Positions 12,322-21,052 of a stretch of 64,000 bases of DNA are shown here, in pieces. The notes beneath the pieces are model-generated. The model ran no database searches. It saw only the letters and a list, made by a program, of their open reading frames with translations, and was not told the DNA's origin. A program made the translations under genes and the position numbers. Position 1 is the first letter of the stretch; each line of letters begins with the position of its first letter. Source of the stretch: Cyanobium sp. FGCU6 (lineage in GTDB: Bacteria; Cyanobacteriota; Cyanobacteriia; PCC-6307; Cyanobiaceae); contig JANWUR010000001.1 in the NCBI GenBank assembly GCA_024958655.1, positions 186,001 through 250,000 on the forward strand, written 5' to 3'.

Positions 12322-12433
12322 CCCGCCGTGCAAGACTCCCCACGCGGCAGACCCTGCTGCCCAATCACCCTCGCCGCGGTGCCAGGGTCACCCCACTGAC
12401 TGTCGCTCACTTGCTGGCAATGGAGAGAAAGAA

Positions 12434-13729
12434 ATGAAGCGCGTTCTGGCCATCATTCTCGGTGGAGGTGCAGGCACCCGCCTGTATCCGCTCACCAAAA
12501 TGCGCGCCAAGCCGGCCGTGCCGCTTGCGGGTAAATATAGATTGATTGATATTCCCATCAGCAACTGTATCAACTCCGAGATCAACAAGATCTACGTGTT
12601 GACCCAGTTCAACAGCGCCTCGCTCAATCGTCATCTCACGATGACCTACAACCTCTCCGCCGGTTTCGGTCAGGGGTTCGTCGAGGTGCTCGCCGCCCAG
12701 CAGACCCCCGACAGTCCCAGCTGGTTCGAAGGCACAGCCGATGCTGTGCGCAAGTATCAGTGGCTGTTCCAGGAGTGGGACGTGGACCACTACCTGATCC
12801 TCTCCGGAGACCAGCTCTACCGGATGGATTACGGCAAGTTTGTGCAGCACCACATCGACACCGGAGCCCAGCTCACGGTGGGTGCCCTGCCGGTGGATGC
12901 CGCCCAGGCCGAGGGATTCGGCCTGATGCGCACCGACTCTGAGGGGCAGATCCGCGAGTTCCGCGAGAAGCCCAAAGGGGCCGATCTCGAGGCGATGCGG
13001 GTGGATACCGCCGCACTTGGGCTTTCGGCTGAGGAGGCGGAAAGGAAGCCTTTCCTGGCCTCGATGGGGATCTATGTCTTCAGCCGCGACACCCTGTTCG
13101 ACCTGCTCCATCGCCTCCCGGCTGCCACCGATTTCGGCAAGGAGATCATTCCCGCCTCCCTCGAGCGTGGCGACCGCCTGCAGAGCTTTCTTTTCGACGA
13201 TTACTGGGAAGACATCGGAACGATCGGCGCCTTCTATGAGGCCAACCTCGCCCTCACCGAACAACCCAATCCAGCATTCTCCTTCTACGACGAGAAGTTT
13301 CCGATCTACACCCGTCCTCGCTATCTGCCCCCCAGCAAGCTGCAGGACGCCCAGGTCACCGAATCGATCATCGGTGAGGGCTCTCTGCTCAAGGCCTGCA
13401 GCATCCACCACTGCGTGCTGGGCGTACGCAGCCGGATTGAGAACGAGGTGGTGTTGCAGGACACCCTGGTGATGGGCGCCGATTACTTCGAGTCGTCGGA
13501 GGAGCGGCTGGTGCTTCGCGAGCGGGGCGGTATCCCGATCGGCGTTGGTAAGGGAACCACCGTGCGTCGCGCCATCCTTGACAAGAATGTGCGCATTGGC
13601 AGCAATGTCACGATCGTGAACAAGGACCACGTGGAGGAGGCTGATCGGCCGGAGCTGAATTTTTACATCCGCAACGGTATTGTTGTGATTGTGAAGAATG
13701 GCACCATTGCTGACGGCACCGTGATCTGA
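12434..13729 (+). CDS. glgC: Glucose-1-phosphate adenylyltransferase (ADP-glucose pyrophosphorylase)
   Basis: This enzyme makes ADP-glucose from ATP and glucose 1-phosphate, the committing step of glycogen synthesis. The 431-residue protein has the nucleotidyltransferase start [20 protein letters not shown], then [18 protein letters not shown], the sugar-binding [15 protein letters not shown], and a left-handed beta-helix C-terminus. A purine-rich leader (GGAGAGAAAG) just before the ATG is a good ribosome binding site and supports this start. Together with gnd and pgl downstream it forms a same-strand carbohydrate cluster with separate intergenic gaps of about 110 bp. Confidence 0.97.
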   Translation: MKRVLAIILGGGAGTRLYPLTKMRAKPAVPLAGKYRLIDIPISNCINSEINKIYVLTQFNSASLNRHLTMTYNLSAGFGQGFVEVLAAQQTPDSPSWFEGTADAVRKYQWLFQEWDVDHYLILSGDQLYRMDYGKFVQHHIDTGAQLTVGALPVDAAQAEGFGLMRTDSEGQIREFREKPKGADLEAMRVDTAALGLSAEEAERKPFLASMGIYVFSRDTLFDLLHRLPAATDFGKEIIPASLERGDRLQSFLFDDYWEDIGTIGAFYEANLALTEQPNPAFSFYDEKFPIYTRPRYLPPSKLQDAQVTESIIGEGSLLKACSIHHCVLGVRSRIENEVVLQDTLVMGADYFESSEERLVLRERGGIPIGVGKGTTVRRAILDKNVRIGSNVTIVNKDHVEEADRPELNFYIRNGIVVIVKNGTIADGTVI

Positions 13730-13842
13730 GCGGACCTGCGCTCAGCCATCCGTGCAAGCTGTGGCGATTGCCTGACTCCGCTCCCAGCCTCGGCAGCCGC
13801 TCGCCACAATGATCGGCAGCATCATTGTTTCTTCGCGGCAGC

Positions 13843-15264
13843 ATGGCTAAGGCGCACTTCGGCCTCATCGGCCTCGGAGTGATGGGGGAGAACCTCGTCC
13901 TCAATGCCGAACGCAACGGGTTTTCCAGCGTTGTCTACAACCGCACCTACACCAAGACCCTCGAATTCCTTGCCGGCCGCGGAGCCGGCAAGGACATCAC
14001 CGGCGCCGAGACGCTGCCCGAGTTCGTCGCCGCTCTCGAGCGTCCGCGACGCATTCTGATGATGGTGAAGGCGGGGCAGCCGGTGGACGACATGATCGCC
14101 ACGCTCTCCCCGCTGCTCGAGGAGGGGGATCTGCTGATCGATGGGGGCAATTCGCTCTACACCGACACCGAGAGGCGGGTCAAGGAGCTGGAAAGCCGCA
14201 GTTTCGGATACATCGGCATGGGGGTCTCCGGTGGCGCCAAGGGGGCTCTGGAGGGTCCGAGCATGATGCCCGGCGGCACCCGCAGCGCCTACGACGCGAT
14301 CGAGCCGCTGGTGCGGCGCATGGCTGCTCAGGTGGATGACGGCCCCTGCGTCACCTACATCGGCCCCGGCGGTGCCGGCCACTTCGTCAAGACGGTGCAC
14401 AACGGCATCGAGTACGGCATCGAGCAGATCCTGGCCGAGGCCTACGACCTGATGAAGCGCTGTGCGGGTCTGGGCGGCATCGCCATGGCCGACGTGCTCG
14501 CCGGCTGGAATCAGCTCGAGGAACTCTCCTCCTTCCTGGTGGAGATCACCGAGGTGTGCCTGCGCACCCGCGATCCCGAAACCGGCGGCGATCTGGTGGA
14601 GCTGATCGTGGATGCGGCCGGCCAGAAGGGCACGGGCCTGTGGACGGTGGAGAGCGCCCTGGAGATGGGCGTTCCGGTGCCAACGATCTACGCGGCGCTC
14701 AACGCCCGGGTGCTCAGCTCGCTGCGGCCCCTGAGGCTGGCGGCGGAGCCGAAACTCACCGCCCTGCCCGCCTCCACCAGCTTCCCGCTCGGCACCCCCG
14801 CCGACGGCATGGCGCCCCTGCGTGATGCCTGCATCCTGGCGGCGATCGCCAGCTACGCGCAGGGGATGGATCTGCTGCGCGCCGCCTCCGACCTGCACGA
14901 CTACCACCTGGATCTGGCCGCCATCGGCCAGATCTGGAAGGGGGGGTGCATCATTCGTGCGCGGCTTCTCCAGCGCATTCAGGACGCCTATCGCCTGGAT
15001 CCGGCGCTGCCCAACCTGATGCTGGATCCCTGGTTCCTCGAGCAGGTGAACCAGCGGTTGCCGGGGCTCCGCCAGGTGGTGGCCGGAGCGGCCCTGGCCG
15101 GCATCCCCGTGCCTTGCTTCAGCAGCACGCTCGATTACGTGAACAGCATCTTCACCGGCCGGCTGCCCCAGAATCTGGTGCAGGCGATGCGCGACTGCTT
15201 CGGCTCCCACACCTACGAGCGCACCGACCGTCCCGGCAGCTTCCACACCGAATGGCTCCCCTGA
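13843..15264 (+). CDS. gnd: 6-phosphogluconate dehydrogenase (decarboxylating)
   Basis: This enzyme oxidatively decarboxylates 6-phosphogluconate to ribulose 5-phosphate, producing NADPH in the dark. The NADP fold starts LIGLGVMGENLVLNAERNGF and is followed by ILMMVKAGQPVDDMI. The substrate-binding region GVSGGAKGALEGPSMMPGG and the catalytic HFVKTVHNGIEYGI follow. The start at 13843 (MAKAHFGLIG) is preferred over an in-frame TTG at 13825, giving 473 residues. The gene overlaps pgl by 13 bases, so consecutive steps of the oxidative pentose phosphate pathway are coupled. Confidence 0.96.
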   Translation: MAKAHFGLIGLGVMGENLVLNAERNGFSSVVYNRTYTKTLEFLAGRGAGKDITGAETLPEFVAALERPRRILMMVKAGQPVDDMIATLSPLLEEGDLLIDGGNSLYTDTERRVKELESRSFGYIGMGVSGGAKGALEGPSMMPGGTRSAYDAIEPLVRRMAAQVDDGPCVTYIGPGGAGHFVKTVHNGIEYGIEQILAEAYDLMKRCAGLGGIAMADVLAGWNQLEELSSFLVEITEVCLRTRDPETGGDLVELIVDAAGQKGTGLWTVESALEMGVPVPTIYAALNARVLSSLRPLRLAAEPKLTALPASTSFPLGTPADGMAPLRDACILAAIASYAQGMDLLRAASDLHDYHLDLAAIGQIWKGGCIIRARLLQRIQDAYRLDPALPNLMLDPWFLEQVNQRLPGLRQVVAGAALAGIPVPCFSSTLDYVNSIFTGRLPQNLVQAMRDCFGSHTYERTDRPGSFHTEWLP

Positions 15265-15980
15265 CCCGCTACCAGCTCACCGTGGCGTCTTCGGCGGACG
15301 ACCTGGCGCGCCAGGCCGCCGAGCGCATGGCCTCGGCGATCGATCTGGCCCTGGCCCAGCGGGACCGGGCCCAGATCGCCCTGGCCGGAGGCAGCACGCC
15401 GGCTGCCAGTTACCGCCATCTGGGAGCCGAGCATCTCCCCTGGGAGCGGGTGGATGTGGTGCTCGGTGACGAGCGCTGGGTGGAGCCCACGGATCCCGCC
15501 AGCAACGCCCGTCTGTTGGGCGAAACCCTTCTGGCCCAGGAGCCCGCCCGGAGGGCGCGCTTCCATCCCGCCCCCACCGACCGGGTCGATCCGGCGGCCG
15601 GGGCGGCAGCCTATGCCGAGCTGATCGCCTCCCTCTGCCCGGGTGATCCTCCCCGCTTCGATCTGATGCTGCTCGGCCTTGGCGACGACGGCCACACGGC
15701 CTCCCTGTTCCCCGGCACCCAGGCCACCACGGTCCGCGATCAGTGGGTCACGGTGGGCGAGGGTAAGGGGCTGCCCCGCCTCACCCTTACCGCTCCGGTG
15801 CTGTGCGCGGCGCGCACGGTGATCTTCCTGGTGAGCGGAGCGGGCAAGGCCACGGCCCTGCAGCGGCTGCTCGATCCCGAGGAATCCAGCGAGCGCACGC
15901 CGGCCCGGCTGGTGCAGCCGCAGGTGGAGGTGCAGATCCTGGCGGATGCGGCCGCCGCCGGCGCCCTGACCGTGGCCTGA
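15252..15980 (+). CDS. pgl: 6-phosphogluconolactonase
   Basis: This enzyme hydrolyses 6-phosphogluconolactone to 6-phosphogluconate. The 242-residue protein has the DevB/Pgl blocks IALAGGSTPAASYRHLG, VDVVLGDERWVEPTDPASN and LMLLGLGDDGHTASLFPG, the latter holding the phosphate-binding Gly/Asp and the catalytic-region His. The ATG at 15252 lies 13 bases inside gnd; an in-frame extension to 14946 would be wholly antiparallel to known gnd coding and is rejected. The tight gnd-pgl overlap places this in an oxidative pentose phosphate operon. Confidence 0.94.
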   Translation: MAPLTRYQLTVASSADDLARQAAERMASAIDLALAQRDRAQIALAGGSTPAASYRHLGAEHLPWERVDVVLGDERWVEPTDPASNARLLGETLLAQEPARRARFHPAPTDRVDPAAGAAAYAELIASLCPGDPPRFDLMLLGLGDDGHTASLFPGTQATTVRDQWVTVGEGKGLPRLTLTAPVLCAARTVIFLVSGAGKATALQRLLDPEESSERTPARLVQPQVEVQILADAAAAGALTVA

Positions 15981-15987
15981 GGAAGCG

Positions 15988-16539
15988 ATGCGGATCGTCT
16001 CCGGCGACGGCTTCAGCGGCTGGCATCCGCTCAACGACACGATCATGGGGGGGCGCAGCTCCGGCAGTTGCCATGTCACCCGTGAGGGGCTGGTCCTCGA
16101 CGCCACGGTGGTGGAGGAGGGCGGGGGATTCGTGAGCGTCCGCTCTCCCCTGTTCTCGCCGCCGCTCGACCTCTCCGCCTACCGGGCCCTGCGGTTCGAG
16201 CTGCTGGGTGACGGCCGTCGCTACAAGCTGGCGGTGGCCTGCGCCGACGGCGTGGCCGGCCTCACCGAGCTGATCCCCGGCGGTCTGCGCTGGGTGGCCG
16301 AATTCGGGGCGCCGGAGGGGCTCAGCCAGGTGGAGATCGCCTTCGCCGACCTGCGAGCGTCGGTGCGGGCCAAGCCGGTGGAGGCTCTGCCACTGGGGCT
16401 GCCGCTTCGCTTCGATGCTTCCCGCATCACCAGGCTGCAGATCCTCCATTCGAAGTTCGGCGACGACGGCGGGCCCAACCCCGGATTCCGCAGCGGCCCT
16501 CTGCATCTGGAACTGCGCGCGATCGATGCCGTCGCCTGA
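15988..16539 (+). CDS. CIA30-family protein
   Basis: The protein has 183 residues and a single galactose-binding-like jellyroll domain of the CIA30 type (complex I intermediate-associated protein 30). Family hallmarks are WHPLNDTIMGGRSSG at the N-terminus and FVSVRSPLFSPPLDLS. The C-terminus contains ILHSKFGDDGGPNPGFRSGP. In eukaryotes CIA30 is a complex I assembly factor. Cyanobacterial homologues are common but uncharacterised, so a link to NDH-1 is only an analogy. It begins 7 bp after pgl and overlaps the next ORF by 14 bases. Confidence 0.82.
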   Translation: MRIVSGDGFSGWHPLNDTIMGGRSSGSCHVTREGLVLDATVVEEGGGFVSVRSPLFSPPLDLSAYRALRFELLGDGRRYKLAVACADGVAGLTELIPGGLRWVAEFGAPEGLSQVEIAFADLRASVRAKPVEALPLGLPLRFDASRITRLQILHSKFGDDGGPNPGFRSGPLHLELRAIDAVA

Positions 16540-16918
16540 GGTCGGGCCCGGCGCCAACACCGACCTCAGCCGACTGGTGGCGGCGGCGGCCGATCTCTGC
16601 CGCAAGCCCCTGCGCCACGGGGTGCTGGTGCCGCAGGAGTGGGACGGGCGCCACCTCGATCTCAGTCTGCGGATCGAGGCCCGCGATCCTTCCGGGCTGC
16701 GCCTGCCGGAGCAGGATCTCGAACTGGAGCTCTACCCCAGCGGCGATGACCTGCACCTCACCCTGGCCTGGGCCGCCGACGACAGCCGGCCGATGCTCTG
16801 GCAGGGCGGCCATCCGGTGTGGATGGACGGTGCCAATGGCCAGCGCTGCGCCGCGCCGGCTGACGGCGCCCCCATCGAGGCGCTGGCCCGCCGTCTGCGG
16901 GCCCTGCTGGTGGGCTGA
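16526..16918 (+). CDS. Hypothetical protein
   Basis: A 130-residue acidic soluble protein without transmembrane segments. It reads as a compact alpha/beta domain (LELELYPSGDDLHLTLAWAA, then RPMLWQGGHPVWMDG) with no motif recognised by eye. The ATG at 16526 overlaps the CIA30 gene by 14 bases, which supports real coding and co-translation. Codon use matches the neighbours. The gene ends 14 bp before the convergent ilvD stop. Function unknown. Confidence 0.65.
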   Translation: MPSPEVGPGANTDLSRLVAAAADLCRKPLRHGVLVPQEWDGRHLDLSLRIEARDPSGLRLPEQDLELELYPSGDDLHLTLAWAADDSRPMLWQGGHPVWMDGANGQRCAAPADGAPIEALARRLRALLVG

Positions 16919-16931
16919 TCGATGAGGCCGG

Positions 16932-18608
16932 TCAATCACACACCGGGTCGGTCACCGCACCCTTCGAGCTGCTGCTCACCAGCCGGGCGTACTTGCCCAG
17001 CACGCCGGTGCGGTAGCGGGGTTCCGGCTTCACCCACGCGGCCCTGCGCCGCTCCAGTTCGGCTTCGTCCACGTTCAGCTGGATCCGCAGCTGGTGGGCA
17101 TCCACCGTGATCGAATCCCCTTCCTGCACCAGGCCGATCGTGCCGCCCACAGCCGCTTCCGGGGCCACGTGGCCCACCACCATGCCGTAGGTGCCGCCGG
17201 AGAAGCGGCCATCGGTGATCAGAGCCACCTTGTCGCCCAGCCCCTCGCCGATGATCGCGGCGGTGGGGGCCAGCATCTCGCGCATGCCCGGCCCCCCCAC
17301 CGGCCCCTCGTAGCGGATCACCACCACATCGCCTTCGCGGATCTGCTTGGCGAGGATGGCGGCCAGGGCCTCCTCTTCGCTTTCGAATACGCGGGCGGGC
17401 CCGGTGATCGAGGGGTTCTTGACGCCGCTGATCTTGGCCACCGAGCCCTCCTCGGCCAGGTTGCCCCGCAGGATCGCCAGATGGCCCTTGGCGTAGAGGG
17501 GATCGCTGAGGGGGCGGATCACATCCTGAGCGGCCGGCGGTTCGGAGGGCACCCCCGCGAGGATCTCGCTGAGGGTGCGGCCTTCCACGTTGCGGCAGTC
17601 GCCGTGGAGCAGCCCGGCGTCGAGCAGCAGCTTCATCACCTGGGGGATGCCTCCCGCCTGGTGCAGCTGCACGGTGACATAGCGGCCGCTGGGCTTGAGG
17701 TCGCAGATCACGGGCACCCGCTGGCGGATGGTCTCGAAGTCGTCGATGGTGAGGGGAACGCCGGCGGTGCGGGCGATCGCCAGCAGGTGCAGCACCGAGT
17801 TGGTGGATCCGCCCACGGCCATGATCACGCTGATGGCGTTCTCGAAGGCTTCGCGGGTGAGCAGATCGCGCGGGCGGATGTTCTGCTCGATCGCCTGCAC
17901 CAGCACCTCGGCGGAGCGGGCGGCGCTGTCGGATTTCTCATGGTCTTCGGCGGCCATCGTGGAGGAGTAGGGCAGGCTCAGCCCCAGCACCTCGAAGGCG
18001 GCGCTCATCGTGTTGGCGGTGAACATGCCACCGCAGCTGCCGGCGCCGGGGCAGGCGTTCTTCTCGATCGCGGTCAGTTCCGCTTCGTCGATCCGACCGC
18101 CGGAGTACTGGCCCACCGCCTCGAAGGCGCTCACCACGGTGAGATCGCAGGCCCCGAGTCGGCCGGGCTTGATCGTGCCGCCGTACACGAACACCGATGG
18201 GATGTTCATGCGGGCCATGGCCAGCATGGCGCCGGGCATGTTCTTGTCGCAGCCGCCGATCGCCAGCAGCCCGTCCATGCTCTGGGCGTTGCAGGCGGTT
18301 TCGATCGAATCGGCGATCACCTCGCGGCTCACCAGGGAGTACTTCATCCCCTCGGTGCCCATCGAGATGCCATCGGACACGGTGATGGTGCCGAAGGTCT
18401 GGGGCATGGCGCCGGCGGCGAGGGCAGAAGCCTCCGCCCGACGGGTGAGGTCGTTGAGGCCCAGGTTGCAGGGTGTGATCGTGCTGTAGCCGTTGGCGAT
18501 GCCGATGATCGGCTTGTCGAAGTCAGCGTCGCCGAAGCCCACGGCCCGCAGCATCGCCCGGTTCGGCGAACGTTGGATGCCCTGGGTGATGGCGGCGGAA
18601 CGCAGCAT
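16932..18608 (-). CDS. ilvD: Dihydroxy-acid dehydratase
   Basis: This iron-sulfur enzyme of branched-chain amino acid synthesis dehydrates 2,3-dihydroxy-isovalerate and -methylvalerate. The 558-residue protein has the three cysteine-bearing segments [28 protein letters not shown] and [16 protein letters not shown], the family signature set for cluster binding. The C-terminal signature [23 protein letters not shown] holds the catalytic serine. Length and motif order are normal. It stands alone on the minus strand between two convergent or unrelated units. Confidence 0.97.
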   Translation of the reverse strand: MLRSAAITQGIQRSPNRAMLRAVGFGDADFDKPIIGIANGYSTITPCNLGLNDLTRRAEASALAAGAMPQTFGTITVSDGISMGTEGMKYSLVSREVIADSIETACNAQSMDGLLAIGGCDKNMPGAMLAMARMNIPSVFVYGGTIKPGRLGACDLTVVSAFEAVGQYSGGRIDEAELTAIEKNACPGAGSCGGMFTANTMSAAFEVLGLSLPYSSTMAAEDHEKSDSAARSAEVLVQAIEQNIRPRDLLTREAFENAISVIMAVGGSTNSVLHLLAIARTAGVPLTIDDFETIRQRVPVICDLKPSGRYVTVQLHQAGGIPQVMKLLLDAGLLHGDCRNVEGRTLSEILAGVPSEPPAAQDVIRPLSDPLYAKGHLAILRGNLAEEGSVAKISGVKNPSITGPARVFESEEEALAAILAKQIREGDVVVIRYEGPVGGPGMREMLAPTAAIIGEGLGDKVALITDGRFSGGTYGMVVGHVAPEAAVGGTIGLVQEGDSITVDAHQLRIQLNVDEAELERRRAAWVKPEPRYRTGVLGKYARLVSSSSKGAVTDPVCD

Positions 18609-18664
18609 GGCCGGCGGATTCGGTTGCTGGGCAACCTACCCAGCGGCGGGTCCGACCGCCCCCC

Positions 18665-18958
18665 TCAGCCGTGGGTCTGGAGCTGCTCGAGCTGCCGTCG
18701 CACCTCATCGATGGCCTGGTTGAGCTGCTGCACCCGGTCCTGGAGGCGGCCGTCGGCCGAGTCGGTACCCATCAACGGAGCCGTGCCCTCCGGCAGGTTG
18801 GCCCGCGGACGGGGGCTCAGCCCCAGGGAGCCGCGGCGGCGGCGGTCGGCCTCGCGCAGCAGCCACCAGCCCAGGCCGGCGGCTCCGAGGGCGGCCCCGG
18901 CCACGGCGCTGAGCAGCACGGCGCTGCCACTGTGGGAACGATCCCGGGGGTCGGCCAT
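18665..18958 (-). CDS. Small membrane protein with C-terminal coiled coil
   Basis: The product has 97 residues. A single N-terminal transmembrane segment (VLLSAVAGAALGAAGLGWWLL, about residues 14-34) is followed by a basic cluster (READRRRRG), a Pro-rich linker, and a C-terminal heptad region (LQDRVQQLNQAIDEVRRQLE). The layout is that of a bitopic membrane protein with a cytoplasmic coiled coil. No family is recognised. It lies 56 bp upstream of ilvD on the same strand and may share its transcript. Confidence 0.6.
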   Translation of the reverse strand: MADPRDRSHSGSAVLLSAVAGAALGAAGLGWWLLREADRRRRGSLGLSPRPRANLPEGTAPLMGTDSADGRLQDRVQQLNQAIDEVRRQLEQLQTHG

Positions 18959-18984
18959 CGCGGAGGGCGGTGAGGCGGGAGGTC

Positions 18985-19644
18985 TCAGCCTAGGCAGCCT
19001 GCCGCGCCGATCCCATGGAGTCGCCGCTCCGGGTCACCGAAACCCGGCAGAAGCCGGCCCTGGCCATCGAGCTCGGCGTCGATGCAGCTGCAGTAGAGGG
19101 TGAGATCGCCGACGCTCTCGCCGATGAGCTTGAGCCCCGGTGCCGCCGCCACAGTGGTGATCACCCGCAGGCGAGCACCTTCCACCCCCATCGTGCGCAG
19201 CCGCTCGAGCACCGCAAGCAGGGTGCGGCCGGTGGCCACGACCGGCACGTAGATCAGTACCCCCACCCGTTCGCCGATCGCGGCGGGCAGGGTGTCGAGT
19301 GCCCAGCCTTCGCCTCCCGCCGCCAGGGCCAGCAGGGCCACGCGGGCGCCTGGCAACACCGGCTGTCCGCCCTGCCACAGGCCCAGCCCCGCCGGCAGGA
19401 TCGGCACCGCCAGCACGGGCACCTCAGGATCCACGACGGTGCCCTCGGTGCGCGCGTGCGGCGTTTCCACCTCGACGGCCCGCTGGGGCAGCCAGTCGCG
19501 CACCGCCTCGTAGGTGAGCCAGCGGCCCAGCTCCGCCATGGCCGTGGCGAACAGCGGATCCGGCGTATGACGATCGCGCAGCAGCGTGAGCCAGTTCGCG
19601 ATCAGGGGGTGGGGGGGAACCACCACCCGCAGGGACATGGCCAT
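18985..19644 (-). CDS. upp: Uracil phosphoribosyltransferase-like protein
   Basis: Predicted to salvage uracil to UMP with PRPP. The 219-residue product has VPPHPLIANWLTLLRDRHTP at the N-terminus, WLTYEAVRDWLP, VPILPAGLGLWQGG (the substrate loop) and a PRPP-site segment YVPVVATGRTLLAVLERL. The PRPP loop reads VATGRTL where typical UPRTases have ATGGS, so affinity or substrate may differ. Clustered ATGs occur at 19653, 19644 and 19638; MAMSLRVVVPPHP from 19644 fits the clade. The same frame runs open to 21456, but that extension is antisense to two real genes and is rejected. Confidence 0.82.
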   Translation of the reverse strand: MAMSLRVVVPPHPLIANWLTLLRDRHTPDPLFATAMAELGRWLTYEAVRDWLPQRAVEVETPHARTEGTVVDPEVPVLAVPILPAGLGLWQGGQPVLPGARVALLALAAGGEGWALDTLPAAIGERVGVLIYVPVVATGRTLLAVLERLRTMGVEGARLRVITTVAAAPGLKLIGESVGDLTLYCSCIDAELDGQGRLLPGFGDPERRLHGIGAAGCLG

Positions 19645-19683
19645 ACCTGCCATAACTTTTGTTCGCAGCGTACCGGTGTGTCC

Positions 19684-20226
19684 ATGCCCCCGATCAGGCT
19701 CTTCCTCCCGGCTTTCCCCCAGTTGAGGCTGCGCCGGATCGGGGGCTGGCTGGCCGCCGGGCTGCTGGCCCTGCTCCCCCTGCTGCCCACCGCCCCGGCG
19801 GCGGCGATCACGGCGCCCGAATTGCGCGGCCAGCGCAGCCTGCAGGAGCTCGACCCCGACATGCACGGCCGCAACCTGCGCCAGCAGGAGTTCCTCAAGG
19901 CACCGATGCGCAGCTTCGACCTGCACGGCAGCGATCTGCGGGGGGCCGTGTTCAACGCCTCCGACCTGCGCCAGGCCGATCTGCACGACGCCGACCTCGA
20001 GGATGTGGTGGCTTATGCCACCCGCTTCGAGGAGGCCGATCTCAGCGGCGCCGTGCTGCGCAACGCCATGCTGATGCAGAGCCGTTTCGCCGGGGCGCGG
20101 ATCGAAGGGGCTGATTTCAGCGATGCGGTGCTCGACCTGCCGGAGCAGAAGGCGCTCTGCGGCAGGGCGAGCGGACGCAACCCGCGCACCGGCGTCGAGA
20201 CCCGCACCAGCCTGGCCTGTCGCTGA
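19684..20226 (+). CDS. Secreted/lumenal pentapeptide-repeat protein
   Basis: The product has 180 residues. A signal peptide (WLAAGLLALLPLLPTAPAAA) precedes about eight pentapeptide repeats of the A(D/N)Lxx type, such as DLHGSDLRGAVFNASDLRQA and ADLSGAVLRNAMLM, which fold as a right-handed quadrilateral beta-helix. Two Cys residues near the C-terminus (ALCGRAS and SLACR) could form a disulfide. Thylakoid-lumen pentapeptide proteins with this layout are common in cyanobacteria; the role is unknown. The ATG at 19684 is chosen because it places the signal peptide at the N-terminus. Divergent from upp. Confidence 0.8.
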   Translation: MPPIRLFLPAFPQLRLRRIGGWLAAGLLALLPLLPTAPAAAITAPELRGQRSLQELDPDMHGRNLRQQEFLKAPMRSFDLHGSDLRGAVFNASDLRQADLHDADLEDVVAYATRFEEADLSGAVLRNAMLMQSRFAGARIEGADFSDAVLDLPEQKALCGRASGRNPRTGVETRTSLACR

Positions 20227-20262
20227 AGGGTGCGGAGCCGGCAAGGCGCCTAGATTGCCGGC

Positions 20263-20400
20263 GATCGGTACTGCGGGGGTATCAGCCCGCGGTGGAAACG
20301 GGGAAAGACCGGTGCAGGGCCCACGGGCCCGATTCCGGCGCTGTCCCGCAGCTGTGAGGTCCTTCGGGGCCGAGTCAGAACGCCCGCCGGTCCTGCCCTT
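20263..20400 (+). ncRNA. Cobalamin riboswitch
   Basis: The leader of hupE contains the B12-riboswitch core in order: GGTGGAAACGGGGAAAG, then CCGGTGCAGGGCCC, the conserved CGCTGTCCCGCAGCTGTGAG block, and a B12-box-like GGCCGAGTCAGAACGCCCG. Cobalamin binding to this RNA normally represses the downstream gene. Its position directly before a HupE/UreJ cobalt or nickel permease and CobW makes biological sense. Boundaries are approximate; the expression platform probably covers the ribosome binding site of hupE. Confidence 0.85.
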
Positions 20401-20427
20401 TCTCGTCCGGCGCGGACCGGCACCGTG

Positions 20428-21051
20428 ATGCCCCATCCTTCCAGCGTTGGCCGCCTGCCCGGCGGTCGCCTGTCCTTGCTTCTGGCGCCCCTGGCGCTGC
20501 CGCTGCTGGCGCTTCCCGCCTCGGCGCACCACTTGATGGAGATCCTGCAGCTCCCCCCCACGCCGGCCGTGGGTCTGTTGAGCGGTCTGGCCCATCCCCT
20601 GCTGGGCCCCGATCATCTCCTGTTCCTGCTGGCCCTGTCGCTCGTGGGCCTCCGCCATCGGGCGTCGTGGATGCTGGGGCTGCTGGCCACCGGCCTGGCG
20701 GGCAGTGCCGCCGGTCTGCTGCTGCCTGGTCTGCCCGGCGCTGAGGCCCTGGTGGCGGCCACTCTGGTGGTGGTGGCGCTCGTTTTGCTGGATCGACTGC
20801 CCCGCCTCTGGCTGCTGCCGGCATTCGCCCTGCATGGCTATGTGCTGAGTGCGGCCGTACTCGGCTGGACGTACGCCCCGGTTGGCGCCTACCTGGCGGG
20901 CCTGCTCGTGAGCCAGGGTCTGCTGCTGTTGGTCTCCCTCACCCTGCTGCGCCGGGGTGCGGCGCGCCTCGCACCTGGGCTGCGGCAGGGTCTGGCCGCC
21001 GCGCTGCTCGGATGCGGCGCCGCCTGGGCCTGGTCGGGGCTGGTGGGCTGA
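20428..21051 (+). CDS. HupE/UreJ-family nickel/cobalt permease
   Basis: A 207-residue inner-membrane protein with a cleavable N-terminal signal (APLALPLLALPASAHH) and six predicted transmembrane helices. The HupE/UreJ signature is seen in GLAHPLLGPDHLLFLLALSL, a His/Asp metal-binding segment (HPxxGxDH). The family transports Ni or Co. The upstream cobalamin riboswitch and the downstream CobW gene favour cobalt uptake for B12. The ATG at 20428 is used; a GTG three bases earlier is possible. It ends one base before the cobW start. Confidence 0.85.
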   Translation: MPHPSSVGRLPGGRLSLLLAPLALPLLALPASAHHLMEILQLPPTPAVGLLSGLAHPLLGPDHLLFLLALSLVGLRHRASWMLGLLATGLAGSAAGLLLPGLPGAEALVAATLVVVALVLLDRLPRLWLLPAFALHGYVLSAAVLGWTYAPVGAYLAGLLVSQGLLLLVSLTLLRRGAARLAPGLRQGLAAALLGCGAAWAWSGLVG

Positions 21052-21052
21052 G

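Noticed and set aside
17094-19103. 669-codon plus-strand ORF
   Set aside because: Antisense of ilvD and its neighbours; His/Gly-rich with no motif.
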